Made by a program: the position numbers and the translations under genes
Source of the DNA: Actinomycetes bacterium
GTDB lineage: Bacteria; Actinomycetota; Thermoleophilia; Solirubrobacterales; 70-9
Length of the DNA: 64,000 nucleotides
Reading direction: 5' to 3'
Assembly (NCBI GenBank): GCA_016861045.1
Contig: BOKP01000001.1
Location: 747,529-811,528, forward strand
Shown: positions 58,411 through 64,000 of the stretch, piece after piece
How positions within the stretch are numbered: position 1 is the first letter of the stretch
Layout: every line of letters begins with the position of its first letter
The notes under the pieces: generated by a model
What the model was told of the DNA's origin: nothing
Seen by the model: the letters and a program-made list of their open reading frames with translations, nothing else
Database searches by the model: none

Positions 58411-59340
58411 TCAGCTTGCCAGTACCGCGGCGAAGTCGAGCGTCGCCTCGGCGACGCGGCGGCGCCCGGCTTCCCCCTCCATCAGCGTGTCGAGCCTGCA
58501 CACGGCCAGATCCCCGACGTCGGGGTCCGGTCCCGGGTCGGCGGCGTCGACGATCAGCCCTCCGGCCACGTCCCCGTAGGTCGCCGCGATCCCCGCCGCC
58601 GACGGCTCGAGGCCGGCCGCGCGCATGAACGGCTCGGTCGGGCCCTTGACGACGGCTCCCGCCACGAACGGGCTGACGGCCACGACCGGGGCCGGGGAGG
58701 CGGCGATCGCCGCCTTCATGCCGGCGACGGCGAGGATCGGGCCGATCGAGATCACCGGGTTCGACGGGCCGATCACGATCGCGTCGGCGCGCTCCAGCGC
58801 GGCCGCGGCCTCGGGGCCCACGGCCGCCTCCTCGATCCCGTCGAGGGCGACCGCCTCGATCGCCGTGTCCGCCCCCTCGAGGACGAGGAACTCCTGCAGG
58901 CCGCGCCAGCCGGCGGCGGTCCGGACCCGGGTCCGGACCGGCTCATCGCACATCGGCAGGACCGTCGCGCGCGCTCCCAGCGAGCGGGCGAGATCGGCGG
59001 CGATCGTCGTCGGACGGTCGCCGCGGTCGAGCCGCCGCCGGCGCTCCAGGCAGGTCGCGAGGTCGCGGTCGGAGAGGCCGAACCACTCCGGCGCGCCGAG
59101 CTCGACGAGGCGCTCGAAGACGGTGAAGCCGTCGCCGCGGATCCCCCAGCCGCGCTCCTCGTCGATCTCGCCGCAGAGCCAGTACGTGCAGAGGTCGGGA
59201 TCGGGGGAGACGTGGACGCCGAGCGCCTCGACGTCGTCGGCGCCGTTGGCGATCACCGTCAACCCGGCTCCGACGATCTCCTGCAGGCCGGCGGCGAGCT
59301 TCGCCCCGCCGGTCCCGCCGGCGAGCGCGACGACGTTCAT
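58411..59340 (-). CDS. cofD: 2-phospho-L-lactate/PEP transferase (CofD/FbiA)
   Basis: This 309-residue protein of the CofD family has VVALAGGTGGAKLAAGLQEI at the start, NGADDVEALGVHVSPDPD, a long substrate region (GWGIRGDGFTVFERLVELG) and IVIGPSNPVISIGPILAV. It transfers the phospho-organic group to FO, giving (dehydro)F420-0. The ATG at 59340 overlaps the npdG stop (ATGA). It is second in the npdG-cofD-cofC-cofE operon. Confidence 0.92.
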   Translation of the reverse strand: MNVVALAGGTGGAKLAAGLQEIVGAGLTVIANGADDVEALGVHVSPDPDLCTYWLCGEIDEERGWGIRGDGFTVFERLVELGAPEWFGLSDRDLATCLERRRRLDRGDRPTTIAADLARSLGARATVLPMCDEPVRTRVRTAAGWRGLQEFLVLEGADTAIEAVALDGIEEAAVGPEAAAALERADAIVIGPSNPVISIGPILAVAGMKAAIAASPAPVVAVSPFVAGAVVKGPTEPFMRAAGLEPSAAGIAATYGDVAGGLIVDAADPGPDPDVGDLAVCRLDTLMEGEAGRRRVAEATLDFAAVLAS

Positions 59341-60065
59341 GCCCACGGATCGGCATCGGGCAGGCCGGTGAGCCTGATCCCCGCGTGCGCCTTGTAGCGG
59401 ACGTTGACCGAGATCAGAAGCGGCGTCAGCTGCTCGGCGAAGCGGGCCGTCTCGAGCGCGCCCGCGTTGACCGCGCGGAGGCCGTCGATCCGCTCGATCA
59501 GGCGCGCGACCGGGGCCTTGTCGCGCTTGCGGTCGCCGCAGACGAGGACGTCCTCGTCGAGCCGGGCGTCGGGGTCGGAGAGGGTCGGGGCGCCGACCGT
59601 GTGCAGGGCCGAGACGACGGTGACCCCGTCGGGGACCATCTCCTGTGCCTGCTCGGCGGCCGATCCCTGCCAGACGCCGAGCGTCCGCGTCGCCTTGCCG
59701 CTGATCGCGGCGGCGAGCGGGACGGTGCAGTCGACGAGCGTCTGCCCCGGCTCGAGCGCGTAGCGCAGGTTGTTGAGGGTCTCCGACTGGGCCCGGAACG
59801 GGACGGTGAGGAAGACGATCGGCCCGCGCCCGGCCGCGTCGCCGTTCTCCAGCCCCTCGACGCGCGCGCCCGCCACCTTCTCGCGGACGGCCGCGGCGGC
59901 CTGCTCGGCTCGCTTCGCCTCGCGCGACCCGATCACGACCTCGGCCCCGGCCGCGGCCCAGCGCACCGCGAGGCCGTAGCCGAGCGCGCCGGTGCCGCCG
60001 AGGATCGGGATCGGCGGGGCCGCCCCGGGCCGCGCCGCCCCGTCTGGTTCCGCTTCGGTGCCCAT
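59337..60065 (-). CDS. npdG: NADPH-dependent F420 reductase
   Basis: This 242-residue Rossmann protein has IPILGGTGALGYGLAVRWAA near 20 (GGTGALG dinucleotide loop), VVIGSREAKRAEQAA for NADP recognition, IVFLTVPFRAQSETL and SALHTVGAPTLSDPD. It passes electrons between NADPH and F420. A short Pro/Ala-rich N-terminal tail precedes the domain. It leads the F420 operon, and its TAGACT -10 box lies 7 nt before the ATG and overlaps the -10 of the divergent gene. Confidence 0.9.
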   Translation of the reverse strand: MGTEAEPDGAARPGAAPPIPILGGTGALGYGLAVRWAAAGAEVVIGSREAKRAEQAAAAVREKVAGARVEGLENGDAAGRGPIVFLTVPFRAQSETLNNLRYALEPGQTLVDCTVPLAAAISGKATRTLGVWQGSAAEQAQEMVPDGVTVVSALHTVGAPTLSDPDARLDEDVLVCGDRKRDKAPVARLIERIDGLRAVNAGALETARFAEQLTPLLISVNVRYKAHAGIRLTGLPDADPWA

Positions 60066-60072
60066 CGGCGCG

Positions 60073-60082
60073 AGTCTATGCT
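60073..60082. promoter_or_regulatory. Overlapping divergent -10 boxes of npdG and the FlK-like gene
   Basis: AGTCTATGCT holds minus-strand TAGACT (60078-60073), 7 nt before the npdG ATG, and plus-strand TATGCT (60077-60082), 8 nt before the ATG at 60091. The two boxes share bases 60077-60078, so only one polymerase can open the site at a time. Confidence 0.6.
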
Positions 60083-60090
60083 GCCTCCCG

Positions 60091-60519
60091 ATGAGCGGAC
60101 GAGACCCCTCCGAGCCGCCGCGACCGCGCCGCGGCGGGGGCGAGGCCGGGGGCCCGGCGCCGGGCGCCGAGCGGATCGACGAGTTCGAGGTGGCCGGGGC
60201 GCTGCTGACCGACGTCGGCGGCACGATCGGGGCCGCCGTCCTCTCGACCCCGGGGATGATCGCGATGATGGAGCGGACGGCCGCCGTGCTCGCCTACGAG
60301 TCGCTGCCGGAGGGCAGCGCCACGGTCGGCTTCGAGGTCTGCGTCAGGCACGTGGCCGTGGCCGCCGAGGGCTCGACCTGCATGGCCAGGGCGACGCTGA
60401 CCGACGTCGTCGACGACCGCAAGCTCTTCTTCGACGTCGAGGTCCGCGAGGGCGATCGGACGATCGGCGTCGGCACCCACCAGCGGCGCGTCATCGCGGT
60501 CCCGGTCGCGGGAGGCTGA
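60091..60519 (+). CDS. FlK-like hot-dog thioesterase
   Basis: This 142-residue hot-dog protein resembles fluoroacetyl-CoA thioesterase-type proteins: VLSTPGMIAMMERTAAVLAY (catalytic Thr/Glu region), GSATVGFEVCVRHVAVAAEG with the His of the active site, and a final strand GVGTHQRRVIAV. It probably hydrolyses a small acyl-CoA. The first ~28 residues are Pro/Arg/Gly-rich and disordered. It lies 1 bp before the HMG-CoA lyase gene, so they are co-transcribed. Confidence 0.8.
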   Translation: MSGRDPSEPPRPRRGGGEAGGPAPGAERIDEFEVAGALLTDVGGTIGAAVLSTPGMIAMMERTAAVLAYESLPEGSATVGFEVCVRHVAVAAEGSTCMARATLTDVVDDRKLFFDVEVREGDRTIGVGTHQRRVIAVPVAGG

Positions 60520-60520
60520 G

Positions 60521-61459
60521 GTGACGGCCTACCCCGAGCGCGTGCGGATCCGCGAGGTCGGGCCGCGCGACGGCTTTCAGAACGAGCCGGAGGTGATCGC
60601 CACCGCCGACAAGGTGAGGCTGATCGAGCTGCTGATCGCGGCCGGGTTGAAGCGGATCGAGGTGACGTCGTTCGTGCGTCCCGACGTGATCCCGCAGCTC
60701 GCCGACGGCGCCGAGGTCCTGGCGTCGCTCGATCGTCCCGACGACGTCGCCTTCTCGGTCCTGGTGCCGAACGAGCGCGGGCTCGAGATCGCGCTTCGCG
60801 GCCGCGACGGCTTCGACGAGATCAGCGTCTTCCTGTCGGCCTCGGAGACCCACAACCGCAGGAACGTCAACCGCTCGATCGCCGAGTCGCTCGAGGGGCT
60901 CGAGCGGGTCCTGGCGACGGCGGGGGCCGAGGGCCTGCGATGCGAGGGCGTGATCGCCACCAGCTTCGGCTGCCCCTACGAGGGCGAGGTGCAGCCGGGG
61001 CGGGTGCTGGAGATCGCCGAGCGGCTCGCCGCCGCGGGCTGCGCGGAGATCGGCTTCGGCGACACGACCGGGATGGCCAACCCGCTCCAGGTCGACGGCT
61101 TCTTCGCCGGCATGCGGTCGGCGCTGCGGCCGGGCGGCGAGGGCCCCGAGCTCACCGCCCACTTCCACAACACCCGCGGGCAGGGGATCGCCAACGCCGT
61201 CGCGGCGCTCGGCCGCGGCATCGACTCGTTCGAGGCGAGCTTCGGCGAGCTCGGCGGCTGTCCGGTGCCGTCCGGCTCGACCGGCAACGTCGCCACCGAG
61301 GACCTCGTCTCGATGCTGCACGAGATGGGGATCGCCACCGGGATCGATCTCGACGGACTGCTCGCCGCCTCGCGCGCGGTCCAGGACGTGCTCGGCCGCC
61401 CGCTCGGCTCACACCTGCTGACGGCCGGCCCGATCGACTGGGCCGGGGGCGGGGCTTGA
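60521..61459 (+). CDS. Hydroxymethylglutaryl-CoA lyase family enzyme
   Basis: This 312-residue TIM barrel of the HMGL-like family has REVGPRDGFQNEPEVI at the start (catalytic Arg and metal Asp), ISVFLSASETHNRRNVNRS, GFGDTTGMANPLQ, HFHNTRGQGIANAV (metal His pair) and GGCPVPSGSTGNVATED with the catalytic Cys. It would split HMG-CoA (leucine breakdown) into acetyl-CoA and acetoacetate. The GTG start is 1 bp after the thioesterase stop, and the stop overlaps the next small frame (TTGA). Confidence 0.9.
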   Translation: MTAYPERVRIREVGPRDGFQNEPEVIATADKVRLIELLIAAGLKRIEVTSFVRPDVIPQLADGAEVLASLDRPDDVAFSVLVPNERGLEIALRGRDGFDEISVFLSASETHNRRNVNRSIAESLEGLERVLATAGAEGLRCEGVIATSFGCPYEGEVQPGRVLEIAERLAAAGCAEIGFGDTTGMANPLQVDGFFAGMRSALRPGGEGPELTAHFHNTRGQGIANAVAALGRGIDSFEASFGELGGCPVPSGSTGNVATEDLVSMLHEMGIATGIDLDGLLAASRAVQDVLGRPLGSHLLTAGPIDWAGGGA

Positions 61460-61596
61460 TCCGCGCGGCCTTCGCGATCGGGCGGACCACCGACTCCGAC
61501 CTCGACCTGCAGGCGATCGAGCGCGCGCTCGGCCTGCAGACGATCCGGACGCGGGGCACGATCGGGCGCCTCGCCGCCAAGCACCTCGCCGGCTAG
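61456..61596 (+). CDS. Small hypothetical protein coupled to HMG-CoA lyase
   Basis: This 46-residue frame starts at a TTG overlapping the lyase stop (TTGA), the same coupling seen for cofE and mntH. The product (MIRAAFAIGRTTDSDLDLQA then IERALGLQTIRTRGTIGRLA) is amphipathic and basic. It has no known family. Coupling and the absence of a better use for this gap are the only support; its stop codon is part of the next gene's -10 box. Confidence 0.4.
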   Translation: MIRAAFAIGRTTDSDLDLQAIERALGLQTIRTRGTIGRLAAKHLAG

Positions 61597-61599
61597 GCT
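61594..61599 (+). promoter_or_regulatory. -10 box (TAGGCT) overlapping a stop codon
   Basis: TAGGCT lies 6 nt before the ATG at 61606; its TAG is the stop of the small frame upstream. Leaderless type. Confidence 0.45.
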
Positions 61600-61605
61600 C
61601 CGCGG

Positions 61606-62007
61606 ATGCGATCCGACGCCTTCGTCGACGCCGTCCACTCGCTCTCGAAGGAGAAGCTCGAGGCGGCGCTCGATCCCGAGATCAGGTTCTTCAGCCCGGT
61701 CACGTTCCGCTCCTACGACGGCCGCGACCTCGTCGTCACGATCCTCACCGAGGGCCCGATGAAGCTCTTCGAGGACTTCGAGTACGTGCACGCGATCGAG
61801 GATCCGGGCGAGCCGGTGGCGGCGCTGATCTTCCGAACCAGGGTCGGGGACCGCTGGATGGACGGGCTCGACCTGCTGACGTTCGGGGCCGACGGCCTCG
61901 TCACCGAGCTCAAGGTGATGCTGCGGCCGAAGAGCGCCGTCGATGCGATGGCCGCCGCCATGGGTCGCCGCTTCGAGGAGCTCGGCCTGACGGCGCCGGG
62001 CGGCTGA
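61606..62007 (+). CDS. NTF2-like (SnoaL-fold) protein
   Basis: This 133-residue protein has the cone-shaped NTF2 pattern: helix DAFVDAVHSLSKEKLEAAL, DPEIRFFSPVTFRSYDGRDL, then strands VAALIFRTRVGDRWMDGLDL and LVTELKVMLRPKSAV. It is similar to SnoaL-like isomerase/hydratase or ligand-binding proteins; the function is unknown. The leaderless-type -10 box supports the ATG. Confidence 0.75.
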   Translation: MRSDAFVDAVHSLSKEKLEAALDPEIRFFSPVTFRSYDGRDLVVTILTEGPMKLFEDFEYVHAIEDPGEPVAALIFRTRVGDRWMDGLDLLTFGADGLVTELKVMLRPKSAVDAMAAAMGRRFEELGLTAPGG

Positions 62008-62067
62008 TCTCCCCGGCCGCGGCGCGGTAGGGTCCGCGACCGCAAGCGAGACCGTCTCGAGGAGAAA

Positions 62068-62952
62068 ATGGCTATCAACAAGGTTGGAGTCGTCGGCGGT
62101 GGCCTGATGGGCCACGGGATCGCCCAGATCTGCGCCCAGGCGGGATGGGACGTCGTCCTGCGCGAGGTCGATGACGGCAAGGTGGAGAAGGCCGTCGCGA
62201 TGATCGACAAGCAGCTCTCCCGCGCCGTCGACCGGGGCCGGATGGAGGGCGCCGCCGCGGACGCGGTCCGCGGCCGGATCGAGGGCACGACCGACTACGG
62301 CAGGCTCGCCGACTGCGACCTGGTGATCGAGGCGATCACCGAGGACCTCGGCCTGAAGCTCGAGATGTGGAAGGAGGTCGACCCGATCGTCAAGGACGGC
62401 GCCTTCCTCGCCACCAACACCTCCTCGCTCGCGGTGATCGACCAGGCCGCGGTCACGAGCCGCCCCGACCGCTTCCTCGGCCTTCACTTCTTCAACCCGG
62501 CGCAGGTGATGCCGCTGCTGGAGGTCGTGCAGACGGTGACCACCTCCGACGAGGCGCTGAAGGTCGGCTTCGAGGTTGGCGAGGTGCTCGGCAAGACCGT
62601 CGTCCACGCCAAGGACAAGACGGGGTTCATCGTCAACCGGCTCCTGGTCCCCTACATGCTCGACGCGGTCCGCGCCTACGAGGAGGGCGTCGGATCGATC
62701 GAGGAGATCGACGCCGCGATGAAGGCCGGCGCCAACCACCCGATGGGCCCGCTGACCCTGGCCGACTTCGTCGGCCTCGACACGCTGGTCTCGATCGGGG
62801 CGGTGATGTTCGACGAGTACCGGGAGCGTCGCTTCGCGGCGCCGCCGACGCTGCGGAAGATGGTCGCCGCCGGCTGGTACGGCCGCAAGTCCGGAAAGGG
62901 CTTCTACGACTACTCCGGCGACAAGCCGGTGGCCTCCGAGCTCGGCCTCTAG
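62068..62952 (+). CDS. hbd: 3-hydroxybutyryl-CoA dehydrogenase
   Basis: This 294-residue NAD(P)-dependent dehydrogenase has the dinucleotide loop GVVGGGLMGHGIAQICAQAG, LVIEAITEDLGLK, ATNTSSLAV, the catalytic-His motif FLGLHFFNPAQVMPLLEVV, and the C-terminal domain GFIVNRLLVPYMLDAVRAYE and NHPMGPLTLADFVGLD. It interconverts acetoacetyl-CoA and 3-hydroxybutyryl-CoA, feeding crotonyl-CoA to Ccr. GAGGAG lies 5 nt before the ATG. A terminator hairpin follows. Confidence 0.92.
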   Translation: MAINKVGVVGGGLMGHGIAQICAQAGWDVVLREVDDGKVEKAVAMIDKQLSRAVDRGRMEGAAADAVRGRIEGTTDYGRLADCDLVIEAITEDLGLKLEMWKEVDPIVKDGAFLATNTSSLAVIDQAAVTSRPDRFLGLHFFNPAQVMPLLEVVQTVTTSDEALKVGFEVGEVLGKTVVHAKDKTGFIVNRLLVPYMLDAVRAYEEGVGSIEEIDAAMKAGANHPMGPLTLADFVGLDTLVSIGAVMFDEYRERRFAAPPTLRKMVAAGWYGRKSGKGFYDYSGDKPVASELGL

Positions 62953-62968
62953 GAGCGGATCGGCGCCG

Positions 62969-62990
62969 CCCGCCGCACGGCTGCGGCGGG
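62969..62990 (+). terminator. Terminator after hbd
   Basis: CCCGCCGC-acggct-GCGGCGGG is a perfect 8-bp stem with a 6-nt loop starting 17 bp after the stop. Confidence 0.6.
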
Positions 62991-62994
62991 TATC

Positions 62995-63000
62995 TATCCT
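62995..63000 (+). promoter_or_regulatory. -10 box (TATCCT) of the DivIVA-like gene
   Basis: TATCCT lies 6 nt before the ATG at 63007 and directly follows the hbd terminator hairpin. Leaderless type. Confidence 0.5.
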
Positions 63001-63006
63001 CAACCG

Positions 63007-63999
63007 ATGGCTTCCGATCGAATCGAAGAGCTGAGGACCGTGCGGTTCCCGACCGAGCGCCGCGGCGGCTACGACCGCCGCGCCGTCGATGCCTTCCTCG
63101 CCGAGCTCGCCGACTGGCTCGAGACGGGTGGCGAGGACGAGGCCCGGCGCGCGCTCGTGCGGCGGGCGATGGGAGAGGTCGGTGAGCGCACCGGCTCGAT
63201 CCTGTCGGCGGCGCAGGAGGCCGCCGACCGCCTCGCCGCCGAGGCCGGGGCCGCCGCCGAGCGAGCCCGCGGCGAGGCCGAGCGGGAAGCGGCGAAGGCG
63301 CGCGCCGACGCCGAGCGGGACGCGGCGCGGGCGCGCTCCGACGCCGACGCCTACGCGTCCGGGACACGCGCGGGCGCCGACGCATACGCCGCCGAGGCGC
63401 GCTCCGACGCCGACGCCTACGCGTCCGGGACCCGCGCCGCCGCCGACGAGCACGCTCGCGTCACCGCCGAGGCCGCCGCGGCGGAGGCGAAGACGATCGC
63501 CGAGGGGGCCGAGGCGACGCTCCGCAAGGCGGAGGAGGAGGCGGCCGCGCGGACCCGCGGGATCGAGCAGGAGATCGCCGACCTCGTCCGCAAGCGCCGC
63601 GACGTCGTCGCCAACCTGGAGCAGCTCAACGCCGAGATGCGGCTCGCGATCGAGGGCCCGGGCGAGCGCGATCTGGGGCTGCCGAAGCGGGTCGAGGAGG
63701 CCGCCGCCCCCGCGCCGGCCGGACGCGACACCGAGATCGCGGAGGGCGAGGAGGAGACCGTCGTCTCGCGGGCCGTCGGGCGCCCGGACCGGGTGCCGGA
63801 TGCGGAGGCCGCCGCGGATGCCGCAGCCGAGCCCGCCCCCGACGCCGGGCCGGACGCCAGCGGGCCCGCCCAAACCGAGCCCGGCGCCGCGGGTGGCGCC
63901 GATACCGAGCCGGACGCCGCCGAGCGCGACCGCCGCCGGCGCTCGGTCGAATCGGTCGATCCGCCGACCGAGGACACGAAGCTGACCGAGCTGCTCTAG
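63007..63999 (+). CDS. DivIVA-like coiled-coil protein
   Basis: This 330-residue protein has an N-terminal DivIVA/Wag31-like motif VRFPTERRGGYDRRAVDAFL (residues ~12-31), then a long Ala/Glu/Arg coiled coil (~50-215). The coil contains a repeated ARSDADAYASGTRA unit (two copies ~35 residues apart) and a second coil IEQEIADLVRKRRDVVANLE. A long acidic Pro/Ala-rich tail ends with KLTELL. DivIVA proteins mark curved membrane at poles and septa and organise wall synthesis. The frame is complete just before the window end. Confidence 0.8.
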   Translation: MASDRIEELRTVRFPTERRGGYDRRAVDAFLAELADWLETGGEDEARRALVRRAMGEVGERTGSILSAAQEAADRLAAEAGAAAERARGEAEREAAKARADAERDAARARSDADAYASGTRAGADAYAAEARSDADAYASGTRAAADEHARVTAEAAAAEAKTIAEGAEATLRKAEEEAAARTRGIEQEIADLVRKRRDVVANLEQLNAEMRLAIEGPGERDLGLPKRVEEAAAPAPAGRDTEIAEGEEETVVSRAVGRPDRVPDAEAAADAAAEPAPDAGPDASGPAQTEPGAAGGADTEPDAAERDRRRRSVESVDPPTEDTKLTELL

Positions 64000-64000
64000 C

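Noticed and set aside
1-64000. tRNA, rRNA, intact prophage, integrase, att sites or origin
   Set aside because: I looked in the intergenic gaps and saw no cloverleaf-like or rRNA-like sequence and no integrase. Apart from the dead IS5-type remnant no mobile gene is visible.

Overview
The window is a very GC-rich stretch (above 70% by eye) from an actinobacterium. The gene set points to class Thermoleophilia (Solirubrobacterales/Gaiellales type) or a near relative: a complete F420 pathway, an actinobacterial ethylmalonyl-CoA pathway, FHA/Ser-Thr-kinase signalling genes, a DivIVA-like protein, and many genes with a TANNNT -10 box 6-9 nt before the start codon and no Shine-Dalgarno sequence. The species assignment is inference. 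I found no rRNA, tRNA, CRISPR array or intact mobile element.

Layout. 1-8.4 kb: the edge of a YyaL-type gene, a MarR regulator, a ring-cleaving dioxygenase, then a five-gene operon on the minus strand joined throughout by 1-4 bp overlaps (AMP-binding ligase, MFS-glycosidase fusion, GST-like protein, ABC ATPase, internally shortened ABC permease). A scar with an IS5-type remnant follows. 8.4-13 kb: ferredoxin and succinyl-CoA-synthetase-type subunits, divergent from GTP-PEP carboxykinase. 13-22.4 kb: a four-gene signalling locus (FHA-HtrA protease, membrane Hsp70-like protein, triple-FHA ABC exporter, double kinase-GTPase). 22.5-25.9 kb: CBS-type pyrophosphatase, thioesterase and an AAA ATPase behind a triple operator. 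26-43.2 kb: ethylmalonyl-CoA pathway genes (mcl, mcd, mch-like, ecm, ccr) mixed with small enzymes, ClpS, a LysR regulator and a sterol-desaturase-type hydroxylase. 43.3-48.4 kb: MarR-DHA2 exporter pair, a coiled-coil DUF2130-like protein and YgfZ. 48.4-53.1 kb: palindromic repeats and a metal operon (multicopper oxidase, ZIP, DtxR/MntR, Nramp). 53.1-60.1 kb: two small proteins, an aquaporin and F420 biosynthesis (fbiC; npdG-cofD-cofC-cofE). 60.1-64 kb: a second hot-dog thioesterase, HMG-CoA lyase, an NTF2-like protein, 3-hydroxybutyryl-CoA dehydrogenase and a DivIVA-like protein.

How the genes fit together. Ccr, Ecm, an acyl-CoA dehydrogenase, a MaoC hydratase and a malyl-CoA lyase would turn crotonyl-CoA into glyoxylate plus propionyl-CoA. 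3-hydroxybutyryl-CoA dehydrogenase feeds it, and the SucCD-type ligase and PEPCK connect it to the TCA cycle and gluconeogenesis. This suggests growth on C2 or fatty-acid/ketone-type substrates. The 13-22 kb locus looks like a phosphothreonine-controlled envelope signalling and export system related in logic to mycobacterial Rv1747/PknF, but with an unusual Hsp70-like transmembrane protein and a tandem-kinase-GTPase fusion. It is the best candidate here for an undescribed system. The other notable items are the MFS-glycosidase fusion, a 5 x 13-residue repeat micro-protein coupled to the acyl-CoA dehydrogenase, and the 23-bp-phased operator array.
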